Shown piece by piece: positions 1 through 4,686 of a DNA stretch of 6,514 bases. Below the pieces are notes generated by a model. The model was not told the DNA's origin. It did not search any database and saw only the letters and a list, made by a program, of their open reading frames with translations. The stretch is from Deltaproteobacteria bacterium (lineage in GTDB: Bacteria > Desulfobacterota > Binatia > UBA9968): NCBI GenBank assembly GCA_005878685.1, contig VBLN01000093.1, positions 1-6,514 on the forward strand, in the 5' to 3' direction. The translations under genes and the position numbers were made by a program. Every line of letters begins with the position of its first letter. Position 1 is the stretch's first letter.

Positions 1-26
1 GAGAAAAGGTCTATGTAGTACGCCAT
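1..26 (-). CDS. 5' end of a gene running off the left edge, possibly EVE-domain-like
   Basis: Only nine codons are visible, reading M-A-Y-Y-I-D-L-F-S from an ATG at 26-24. An N-terminus of the form MxYYxxLFSP is what I remember from small EVE/PUA-like nucleic-acid-binding proteins, but nine residues cannot establish a family. The main support is position. A good minus-strand promoter at 67-98 ends 44 bases before this ATG, and its near-copy lies 43 bases before the ATG of the protease gene. The Shine-Dalgarno is weak (GCGAGA, about six bases upstream). The leader holds a small inverted repeat, GTCGG/CCGAC with an 8-base loop. The existence of a gene here is reasonably likely; its function is a guess. 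Confidence 0.4.
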
Positions 27-66
27 CGATTGTCTCGCTGTCGGAGTATTCACCGACTGCTGTGGC

Positions 67-98
67 GCTTATTCTACTCGCGCAAATCGGGGCGTCAA
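67..98 (-). promoter_or_regulatory. Sigma-70-type promoter P1, near-copy of P2
   Basis: On the minus strand this reads TTGACG (98-93), a 16-base spacer, then TAGAAT (76-71). A run of T lies just upstream of the -35 box and could act as an UP element. It points at the gene cut by the left edge. The whole 32-base block matches 1001-1032 at 29 positions, including the spacer, so it is either a duplicated promoter or a promoter plus a shared operator. No transcription data are available here. Confidence 0.6.
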
Positions 99-100
99 AT

Positions 101-210
101 GAAAAAAAGGCGAAAGGAAGGTAAAAGTCAAAAGGCAAAAATAGCGGAAGAACAAGGATGAAAACTGAAAGCGGAAGGATGAAAGATAAAGGCGGTAGGA
201 AGATAAAGAC
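101..210. repeat. Purine-rich, loosely heptameric intergenic tract
   Basis: By hand count 92 of 110 bases are A or G on the plus strand. The tract is built from loose 7-base units such as gaaaact, gaaagcg, gaaggat and gaaagat. The 10-mer aaggatgaaa occurs at 154-163 and 175-184, a shift of 21 bases, or three units. The tract lies between the end of the protease gene and promoter P1. No convincing open reading frame or terminator is visible in 99-232. Confidence 0.5.
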
Positions 211-232
211 CTGTTCGTGATCGAGCGGTGGA

Positions 233-961
233 TTACCGGGAAGGGCTCCAGGTTGGAGGATAAATTTTCAAGAGGTAGGCTTTTTCGATTTCCGTCAGAG
301 GGAAATACATTTCTGTGTTCGACCGGAACGCGTCTGGACGGCAGGAGGCCGGCCTGCCGCACATGAGTTTCGTCGGATCGTTGTTGTGCCCGAGCCCGAT
401 GGCGTGGCCCAATTCATACGCGATGACGTTGCGCGCAACGTTGGGATAATCGGCATAGATCAAGGGCGATTTCCTATCGCTTTTGATGGCCACGACCACG
501 CGGCCTGCCTTAGTGAAACCGGTGGAAAAGGAGACGAAGTCTCCGTCTGAAAGCACGACGATCAAATCGCCCTTCGTGTTTTTGAGCGTCTCGGGAAACT
601 CGGGAAGGGGACTTCTGCTCAGTACGGCGTCGCTCATTTTCAGGAGAAATGGCGCCGGCGGTATCTCGCTGGCTTGCTCGACCGGCCCCAATTTGAACGC
701 GGTGCCTATTTCGGCAAAGGTCTTGTTCCAGAACTCGACGGCCTCCAGCACCAATGGAATTCTCGAATCGTTCGCCGCGGTCAAGATCGTGATGGAAGGA
801 ATCCTGTCCCAGGAACGCTCTCGAGTGGGAAAATGAACGATGCCTGAACTTTCCTGAGCCTGAGTGTCTGCGCAGATCAACCCTGCCAATAGGAGAACTA
901 AGAGCGGTACCCGTGATCGGTAATAACGTGATCGTGGTTCGTGGTCGTGTAAAAATTCCAT
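233..961 (-). CDS. Secreted matrixin-like zinc metalloprotease with first zinc His replaced by Tyr
   Basis: This looks like a metzincin (M10/matrixin-like) protease that would be exported and cleave peptide bonds outside the cytoplasm. From the ATG at 961 it has 242 residues; a TTG two codons earlier, at 967, is possible but has no better ribosome site. A basic N-terminus (R10-R17) is followed by a hydrophobic stretch (about 18-30) and a likely signal-peptidase site near TQA-Q (33-35). The catalytic block is at 182-192 and reads YELGHAIGLGH. Glu183, His186 and His192 match HExxHxxGxxH, but the first His is Tyr182 (codon TAT at 409-407). A Met-turn-like LMCG follows at 199-202, and Cys201 and Cys207 may pair. 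The gene is monocistronic behind promoter P2. The fold assignment is fairly sure; catalytic activity is doubtful because of the Tyr. I do not know its substrate. Confidence 0.8.
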   Translation of the reverse strand: MEFLHDHEPRSRYYRSRVPLLVLLLAGLICADTQAQESSGIVHFPTRERSWDRIPSITILTAANDSRIPLVLEAVEFWNKTFAEIGTAFKLGPVEQASEIPPAPFLLKMSDAVLSRSPLPEFPETLKNTKGDLIVVLSDGDFVSFSTGFTKAGRVVVAIKSDRKSPLIYADYPNVARNVIAYELGHAIGLGHNNDPTKLMCGRPASCRPDAFRSNTEMYFPLTEIEKAYLLKIYPPTWSPSR

Positions 962-1000
962 CCCCAATCACACCCAAGCCTGGCTCCGACCTAATTGATC

Positions 1001-1032
1001 GCCTATTCTACTCGCGGAAATTGGGGCGTCAA
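1001..1032 (-). promoter_or_regulatory. Sigma-70-type promoter P2 of the metalloprotease gene
   Basis: On the minus strand this reads TTGACG (1032-1027), a 16-base spacer, then TAGAAT (1010-1005), with a TTTTT run upstream of the -35 box. Transcription would begin near 998, about 37 bases before the protease ATG at 961. It is a 29/32 match to promoter P1 at 67-98. The similarity continues upstream into a shared aaaaaggcg (plus strand) after a small length difference. Confidence 0.65.
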
Positions 1033-1039
1033 CCTAAAA

Positions 1040-1074
1040 AGGCGTGAGGCGAGAGCCGTGAGGCGTGAGGGGAG
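1040..1074. repeat. Heptamer tandem array, five units
   Basis: Five contiguous in-phase 7-base units read aggcgtg, aggcgag, agccgtg, aggcgtg and aggggag, followed by a weaker aaggcaa. The array lies between promoter P2 and the 3' end of the ridA remnant, so it marks the point where ridA sequence is lost. Such degenerate heptamers are common between genes in several environmental lineages and in cyanobacterial STRR sequences; a link to those families is inference. Confidence 0.7.
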
Positions 1075-1107
1075 AAGGCAACAATAACAGACAATAGGCG
1101 AGGAGAA

Positions 1108-1185
1108 CTAATTAGTATGGATCGCCTGTTCATAGGGTCCGATAGCCTTGGGCGCGGCGTCGGTTCTGATTACTTCTCGGTTCAT
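1108..1185 (-). pseudogene. ridA: Truncated ridA (YjgF/YER057c/UK114) remnant, 25 codons
   Basis: RidA enzymes hydrolyse reactive imines/enamines such as 2-aminoacrylate and are normally about 125-130 residues. This frame starts at an ATG with a near-perfect Shine-Dalgarno (AAGGAGGAG, 1199-1191, five bases from the ATG). It carries the typical RidA N-terminus MNREVIRTDA followed by APKAIGPYEQAIHTN, and then stops at TAG (1110-1108). Beyond the stop no frame continues with RidA-like sequence, and the DNA passes into the heptamer array at 1074-1040. The usual continuation (roughly GNLVFVSGQ and onward) with its catalytic Arg is missing, so it cannot be active. Preserved promoter and ribosome site suggest a recent 3' deletion or replacement. 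A translated 25-residue leader peptide is the alternative, but the close family match makes a remnant more likely. Confidence 0.75.
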
Positions 1186-1216
1186 CTGATCTCCTCCTTA
1201 GTCTGGAGTCAGTAGA

Positions 1217-1245
1217 ATCCTACAGCCAGATGTCTCAGCTGGCAA
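1217..1245 (-). promoter_or_regulatory. Sigma-70-type promoter of the ridA remnant
   Basis: On the minus strand TTGCCA (1245-1240) is followed after 17 bases by TAGGAT (1222-1217). Predicted transcription starts near 1210, giving a leader of about 25 bases before the ATG at 1185 with the Shine-Dalgarno in the right place. It is divergent to the plus-strand promoter proposed at 1271-1300. Confidence 0.5.
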
Positions 1246-1270
1246 TTGGAACATGCCGCCTTTCTTCGTC

Positions 1271-1300
1271 TTGCACAGATCTACGGCATGGCTTTATGAT
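1271..1300 (+). promoter_or_regulatory. Possible promoter for the two-helix/HNH gene pair
   Basis: TTGCAC (1271-1276) is followed after 18 bases by TATGAT (1295-1300), which matches TATAAT at five of six bases. The -35 box is poor. Transcription would start near 1307, about 32 bases before the GTG start at 1339. No other candidate stands out on this strand. Confidence 0.35.
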
Positions 1301-1338
1301 GAAAGTCACTTGGAGCGCTCTAATTTTAGGAAATTGTC

Positions 1339-1530
1339 GTGACTCTGCGGACGGCTCATAAGATTCTGATTTCAACTGCCGTGGTTTTCTTTTTTGGTTT
1401 CGCCTTGTGGGAGCTTCGCAATTATCTTGAAACGGGCAATTCATGGGCTGTGCTGAGCAGCCTTCTTTACCTATCTGTGGCGATTGGTTTTGGCTTATAT
1501 CTGGGTTCGTTGAAGCGTTGGTTGAAGTAG
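1339..1530 (+). CDS. Small two-helix membrane protein, family unknown
   Basis: The product has 63 residues and starts at GTG, chosen because AGGA (1328-1331) lies seven bases upstream and no ATG is available before the first helix. Two hydrophobic segments are visible at about residues 9-25 and 37-57. A short polar loop (RNYLETGNSW, 27-36) joins them. Basic residues at the N-terminus (R4, K8) and C-terminus (K59, R60, K63) suggest a hairpin with both ends in the cytoplasm. I recognise no named domain and cannot assign a function. It is followed after 25 bases by the HNH gene on the same strand, so the two are probably co-transcribed. The hydrophobic pattern and the ribosome site make it likely to be a real gene. 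Confidence 0.6.
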   Translation: MTLRTAHKILISTAVVFFFGFALWELRNYLETGNSWAVLSSLLYLSVAIGFGLYLGSLKRWLK

Positions 1531-1555
1531 CTTTCTGGTTTTGCGAAGATCAACC

Positions 1556-1846
1556 ATGGAGCCGACGCCGTTCATCGTCCCTGTCAGCGAAGAGGAAATC
1601 CGGCGCGAGCGGCAAAAGGCGAAGGAGCTGCGTTCCAGCCAATGGTGGAAGCGGCGCTGTTCCACGGGTCAATGCTATTATTGTGGCAATAAGGTGGCTC
1701 CCCGCTCTTTGACCATGGACCACATCGTGCCGATCATCCGCGGGGGGAAGAGTACCAAGGGGAACGTCGTTCCCGCTTGCAAGGAATGCAATACGAAAAA
1801 AAAACATAGCCTGCTTATGGAATGGGAACGTTCTATCAAGGGTTAA
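1556..1846 (+). CDS. Small HNH endonuclease-type protein with paired CxxC zinc knuckle
   Basis: The 96-residue product consists almost entirely of one HNH (beta-beta-alpha metal) nuclease domain, a fold that cuts DNA using a divalent metal. CYYC (40-43) and CKEC (75-78) would hold a structural zinc. The HNH core reads MDHIVPIIRGG (54-64) with candidate general base His56, then Asn70 in KGNVVP, then Asn79 in ECNTKKK, the third position of the motif. A basic helical N-terminus (about 12-34) rich in Arg and Lys could contact DNA. I chose the ATG at 1556; a TTG at 1541 would add five residues, and neither has a good Shine-Dalgarno. It follows the two-helix protein gene by 25 bases. No methylase, terminase or toxin partner lies nearby, so its biological role is open. 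Confidence 0.85.
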   Translation: MEPTPFIVPVSEEEIRRERQKAKELRSSQWWKRRCSTGQCYYCGNKVAPRSLTMDHIVPIIRGGKSTKGNVVPACKECNTKKKHSLLMEWERSIKG

Positions 1847-1849
1847 AGA

Positions 1850-1953
1850 ATTTTAGATTTTGGATTGTAAGAGCAGCTCTTAGCCGTCAGCGTTCAGCAG
1901 TCAGCAAAAACAGGTAGAAGACGAGAGCCGATAGCTGAAAGCTGAGAGATTGG
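1850..1953. repeat. Degenerate heptamer repeats upstream of the macrodomain gene
   Basis: Three blocks of 7-base units are visible. ATTTTAG, ATTTTGG and ATTGTAA lie at 1850-1870. AGCTCTT, AGCCGTC, AGCGTTC, AGCAGTC and AGCAAAA lie at 1875-1909. AGCCGAT, AGCTGAA, AGCTGAG and AGATTGG lie at 1926-1953. The second and third blocks share the core AGCYGNN but are out of phase by two bases. Apart from these units and a palindrome at 1868-1882 the gap 1847-1989 shows only the macrodomain gene's ribosome site; I found no convincing promoter. Confidence 0.65.
1868..1882. repeat. 15-base palindrome TAAGAGC-A-GCTCTTA
   Basis: The two 7-base arms are perfect inverted copies around one central base. It sits 22 bases after the HNH stop codon and 107 bases before the macrodomain start. 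The one-base centre fits a protein-binding site better than an RNA hairpin, and no T-run follows, so it is not a classic terminator. It may simply arise where two kinds of heptamer meet. Confidence 0.4.
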
Positions 1954-1989
1954 ATTAAAAAATCGCGAATCAGGTAAGGAGACTCGGCC

Positions 1990-2544
1990 ATGGAAGAGCT
2001 CAAGAAGTTTCTCAAAGGACGGGTCGTCGTCAAAGTGGGTGACATTACAAAGGAGGACGCGGATGCCATTGTCAATGCGGCGAATGGCTCCTTGATGGGT
2101 GGAGGAGGCGTGGACGGAGCGATCCATCGCGCCGGCGGGCCCGATATCCTGAAGGAGTGCAAGGAGATTCGAAAAACAAAATATCCGGATGGGTTGCCCA
2201 CAGGTGAGGCTGTTATAACGACTGCCGGTAAGATGCAGGCGAAGTACGTAATCCACACGGTAGGACCGGTCTATGGCCGCGGCGGAAAAGAAAAGGCGGA
2301 GCAACTAGCAGCTTGCTATAAGAATTCCTTGACGCTCGCCAGAGAAAAAAAACTTAAGACCATTGCCTTCCCCGCCATCTCCACCGGTGTTTACGGCTAT
2401 CCATTAGAGGAGGCGGCCCGGGTTTCGTCTAGGTCTCTCGAAGAATTTCTCAGCAAGGACTCCTCCCTTCACGAGGTCAGGATGGTCTTTTTCAGCCGGT
2501 CGGACGCAGAGATATTTTTGAAAAGCCATTCCTTTTCATCTTAG
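1990..2544 (+). CDS. Macrodomain protein, probable ADP-ribosyl / O-acetyl-ADP-ribose hydrolase (MacroD/YmdB type)
   Basis: The 184-residue product is a single cytoplasmic macrodomain, the usual length for YmdB/MacroD enzymes. These remove the acetyl group from O-acetyl-ADP-ribose and release mono-ADP-ribose from acidic side chains. Visible motifs are VGDIT (16-20, adenine contact Asp18), AIVNAAN (26-32), GGGGVDGAIH (37-46), the phosphate-loop-like STGVYGYP (131-138) and a C-terminal helix. Asn32, Asp42 and His46 have the same spacing as the catalytic Asn, Asp and His of human MacroD1, so activity is expected. The ATG has a clear Shine-Dalgarno, AAGGAG at 1976-1981, eight bases upstream. No DarT-like toxin, sirtuin or ADP-ribosyltransferase is adjacent, so its physiological target is unknown. 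Its stop lies only seven bases from the stop of the convergent binding-protein gene. Confidence 0.93.
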   Translation: MEELKKFLKGRVVVKVGDITKEDADAIVNAANGSLMGGGGVDGAIHRAGGPDILKECKEIRKTKYPDGLPTGEAVITTAGKMQAKYVIHTVGPVYGRGGKEKAEQLAACYKNSLTLAREKKLKTIAFPAISTGVYGYPLEEAARVSSRSLEEFLSKDSSLHEVRMVFFSRSDAEIFLKSHSFSS

Positions 2545-2551
2545 GCAAATC

Positions 2552-3568
2552 CTATTTCGCGTAGAGTTTCTTGATAAAGCCCGAGTCTTCGAGTTCCTTT
2601 ATAAAGCGGCTATCCACGAAGTCTTTGCCGTTAACCTGTACGGCCTTCGGATTGGTGGCAGCCAAGTCCTGCAATATGGTCTGATACCCTTCCGCCGGTG
2701 CGTAGGGCGCTTCCGGGAAATAGCGCGTGTGCCAATCCCAAGCCTGCTCCAGCGCGTTTCGGTCGTGAAGCCGAGAATATTTCTCCATGATCTTGATGGT
2801 CTCTTCCTTGTGGGTCTTAAAAAAGTGAATTCCCTCCACGTACGCTCTCATGTAGCGTCGCACAAGATCGGGTTTCTCCTTGATGAGCTTTGTTGAGGTA
2901 TATATGCCGTTCTGCGCAAACGGGATCTCCAGCTTGACCATATCCACAACCGTGGGAAACCCGAGCTTCTCGGCGATCGCTTTTCCTGCCTCGGTGACCA
3001 CGGTAAAGTTTACAATTCCTTTCTGAAGGGCAATCATGCGATCGGTGGAGCCACCGATCACCCGGAGATTGACGTCTCTCGCAGGATCCAGTCCTACTTT
3101 CTTCAGTCCGACTCGAAGCGCGAACTCGGCAGTTGTTCCAGCGATGTGGTTCCCGCCGATCTTTCCCTTGAGATCTTCCGGTTTTTTGATGCTGGGCTGC
3201 GCGACGAGATAGTAGGGCAAAACGTTGATGTTTCCCGCGATGGCGATCACATCTCCACCAGCGAGGCGCGCGCTCACCAAACCAGGACCGCCGCCCTCTC
3301 CGATCGGAATTTCTCCAGCCAGGATCGCCTGAATTCCTCGGACGCTACCGGAAATAAAGACAACCGTGGGGTCGAGTCCTTCCTTCTCGAACAGACGCAT
3401 ATCCTTAGCGACCCAGATCACCGACGACGAGCCGGGGGCGATCGAGATGTAAGAGCTGTTGAACTGGTCCGCGGCAGGGGAGGCTGAAGCAGTGACCAGC
3501 AACAGCAGTCCGATGAGCAAAGAGAATCGGAGTTTAAAGCACCCTTCAACGAGTCGTCGATGGTCCAT
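2552..3568 (-). CDS. Periplasmic ABC transporter substrate-binding protein, NMT1/TauA/SsuA-like
   Basis: The 338-residue product is a secreted type II solute-binding protein of the nitrate/sulfonate/thiamine-precursor group, which delivers a small ligand to an inner-membrane ABC importer. A basic start (MDHRRLVEG), a hydrophobic core (about 13-27) and a signal-peptidase site at SPAA-D (30-34) form a Sec signal peptide. The mature part has the typical order: SYISIAPGSSSVIWVAKDMRLF (39-60) near the ligand cleft, GSVRGIQAILAGEI (74-87), the hinge-proximal KPEDLKGKIGG (129-139), GGSTDRMIALQKG (172-184) and a long helical C-terminus. The start is the ATG at 3568, set by AAGGGAG eight bases upstream; a TTG at 3601 lies inside the leader. 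No permease or ATPase is present, so it is an orphan subunit here. The ligand cannot be read from the sequence. Confidence 0.9.
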   Translation of the reverse strand: MDHRRLVEGCFKLRFSLLIGLLLLVTASASPAADQFNSSYISIAPGSSSVIWVAKDMRLFEKEGLDPTVVFISGSVRGIQAILAGEIPIGEGGGPGLVSARLAGGDVIAIAGNINVLPYYLVAQPSIKKPEDLKGKIGGNHIAGTTAEFALRVGLKKVGLDPARDVNLRVIGGSTDRMIALQKGIVNFTVVTEAGKAIAEKLGFPTVVDMVKLEIPFAQNGIYTSTKLIKEKPDLVRRYMRAYVEGIHFFKTHKEETIKIMEKYSRLHDRNALEQAWDWHTRYFPEAPYAPAEGYQTILQDLAATNPKAVQVNGKDFVDSRFIKELEDSGFIKKLYAK

Positions 3569-3576
3569 AGCCGATG

Positions 3577-3583
3577 CTCCCTT
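3577..3583 (-). promoter_or_regulatory. Shine-Dalgarno that fixes the binding-protein start
   Basis: AAGGGAG lies eight bases before the ATG at 3568. The reading frame stays open to a TTG at 3601, but that start would put this strong site inside the coding region and add eleven non-signal-like residues. Confidence 0.75.
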
Positions 3584-3604
3584 CGCCGGCGATTTCGGCA
3601 AGCC

Positions 3605-3613
3605 TATATAGCA
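3605..3613 (-). promoter_or_regulatory. Extended -10 promoter of the binding-protein gene
   Basis: On the minus strand TGC-TATATA is an extended -10 element of the TGnTATAAT type. Transcription would start near 3598, about 30 bases before the ATG. No good -35 box is present at the usual distance; that region is occupied by the palindrome at 3629-3643, so an activator is plausible. Confidence 0.5.
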
Positions 3614-3628
3614 TTTTTGGCGTCGTGG

Positions 3629-3643
3629 GGAAATACAATTTCC
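3629..3643. repeat. Inverted repeat GGAAAT-N3-ATTTCC, possible operator
   Basis: Six-base perfect arms flank a three-base centre. It begins two bases after the stop codon of the dehydrogenase gene and covers roughly -31 to -45 relative to the proposed start of the binding-protein transcript. It could bind a dimeric regulator. As an RNA hairpin it is A/T-rich and followed by CCCC rather than U residues, so a terminator is unlikely. Confidence 0.4.
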
Positions 3644-3645
3644 GT

Positions 3646-4647
3646 TTAGCTTCCTGCCCGGTTTAAGACCTCAGGATTGAGCAGGTTCACCGGCTTGCCG
3701 TCGAGAAAGCTGAGGATGTTGGTCATGGCCATCTCATATCGTTCGCGGAGAATTTCTACCGTCGCATAGCCCCTGTGGGGAAGCAGGACGACGTTATCCA
3801 GACGGCGCAAAGGGTGATTCATGGGAAGGGGCTCCTCAGCGTACACGTCGAGTCCCGCACCGGCGATGCGGCCTTGCTCTAGAGCCTCAACCAGGGCTGA
3901 TTCAGAAACAATCGGACCCCTTGCGGTATTGATCAAGATCGCCTCCCGCTTCATCAACGAAATCTCTTTCTCCCCGATCAATCCTCGGGTCTCCGGTCTC
4001 AAAGGGCAGTGCACAGTGACAATGTCCGACTCTTTCAGGAGCGTCTCGAGCGAGACCCTCGTCGCACCGACCTCGCGGGCCCTTTCATCAGTCAGGGTCT
4101 TTCCCGTTGCGAGATTCCGAGTTCCAAAGAGCCGGCCGATCTCGGCCACGCGCTTTCCGATCCTGCCGAGACCGACGATGCCCAGCGTCTTGCCCTCGAG
4201 GAGCCGGCCCGGTATGGCCGGCCACTGCTCTTCACGCATCTTTCGGTCAATGCGCGGGATCTGTCTCAGGACCGCCAGGATAAGCGCAACGGTCAATTCA
4301 ACAGTGGAGGTTCCCAAATCCGTTGGGGTAAAGGTGACAATGATGCCGCGCCGGGTGGTTCCGGCAAGATCGAGATGGGCGGTCGTTCTGCCGGTTTGAG
4401 AGATCAACTTGAGATCGGGAGCTAATGACAGCTGCTTTTCCCCGAATCGGGACCGCTCCCTCACTAGCAGCAAAACATGGATGCCCCGCAGGGCGGCTCC
4501 AAGCTCATCGTCCGTTGCCAGCCTGTGCCTCATGACCGTGACTTCGGCGCGGGCACCGAGCTTTTGGAAGGCTGGGACCTCAGATGCTTGTCCCTCGTAG
4601 TCGTCCAGCACTAATACTCGACGAGGATTCGCTTCAACTGACGTCAT
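3646..4647 (-). CDS. D-2-hydroxyacid dehydrogenase family oxidoreductase
   Basis: The 333-residue cytoplasmic enzyme belongs to the phosphoglycerate/glyoxylate-reductase-like family, which interconverts 2-keto acids and D-2-hydroxy acids with NAD(P)H. The N-terminal catalytic half (1-105) includes the substrate loop QTGRTTAHLDL (84-94). The Rossmann domain (about 106-290) has TLGIVGLGRIG (154-164) with the GxGxxG glycines 159, 161 and 164. NTARGPIV (240-247) supplies catalytic Arg243, EEPLP (271-275) supplies Glu272, and LPHRGY (289-294) supplies His291. At the end of the second Rossmann strand there is Gly182 and Lys183 rather than the Asp typical of strict NAD enzymes, so NADP(H) use is possible. 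The ATG has an excellent ribosome site, AAGGAGG five bases upstream (4659-4653). It lies 39 bases after the editing-domain gene and 77 bases before the binding-protein gene. The substrate cannot be named. Confidence 0.92.
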   Translation of the reverse strand: MTSVEANPRRVLVLDDYEGQASEVPAFQKLGARAEVTVMRHRLATDDELGAALRGIHVLLLVRERSRFGEKQLSLAPDLKLISQTGRTTAHLDLAGTTRRGIIVTFTPTDLGTSTVELTVALILAVLRQIPRIDRKMREEQWPAIPGRLLEGKTLGIVGLGRIGKRVAEIGRLFGTRNLATGKTLTDERAREVGATRVSLETLLKESDIVTVHCPLRPETRGLIGEKEISLMKREAILINTARGPIVSESALVEALEQGRIAGAGLDVYAEEPLPMNHPLRRLDNVVLLPHRGYATVEILRERYEMAMTNILSFLDGKPVNLLNPEVLNRAGS

Positions 4648-4686
4648 GTGAGCCTCCTTAACAAAGTCTTTCTCCCTTTTATCTGG

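Noticed and set aside
510..977. 155-codon minus-strand frame overlapping the metalloprotease gene
   Set aside because: The product is Arg-rich low-complexity sequence in a shifted frame. The overlapping frame has a signal peptide and a metzincin motif.
1235..1444. 69-codon minus-strand frame across the start of the two-helix gene
   Set aside because: It is rich in charged residues without a pattern, and it overlaps two proposed promoters and the opposite gene.
1868..1882. LexA/SOS box upstream of the macrodomain gene
   Set aside because: The palindrome fits neither CTGT-N8-ACAG nor GAAC-N4-GTTC, and it overlaps the meeting point of two heptamer arrays.
1040..1953. CRISPR array
   Set aside because: The repeated units are only seven bases long with no spacers of regular length and no cas genes.
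1887..2304. Two minus-strand frames opposite the start of the macrodomain gene
   Set aside because: Both are antisense to a clear macrodomain, differ only by frame, and have no domain signal.
1990..2544. Macrodomain as antitoxin of a DarTG-type toxin-antitoxin system
   Set aside because: No DarT-like ADP-ribosyltransferase is adjacent, and the sequence resembles MacroD/YmdB enzymes rather than a DarG antitoxin, which has an extra C-terminal domain.
3629..3643. Rho-independent terminator after the dehydrogenase gene
   Set aside because: The stem is only six A/T-rich pairs and is followed by CCCC rather than a U-run, so it was listed as a possible operator instead.
3821..4399. 192-codon plus-strand open frame opposite the dehydrogenase gene
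   Set aside because: It is fully antisense to a gene with complete catalytic motifs, its product is Ser/Arg/Pro-rich with no recognisable domain, and it has no ribosome site. It is a by-product of GC-rich codon use.
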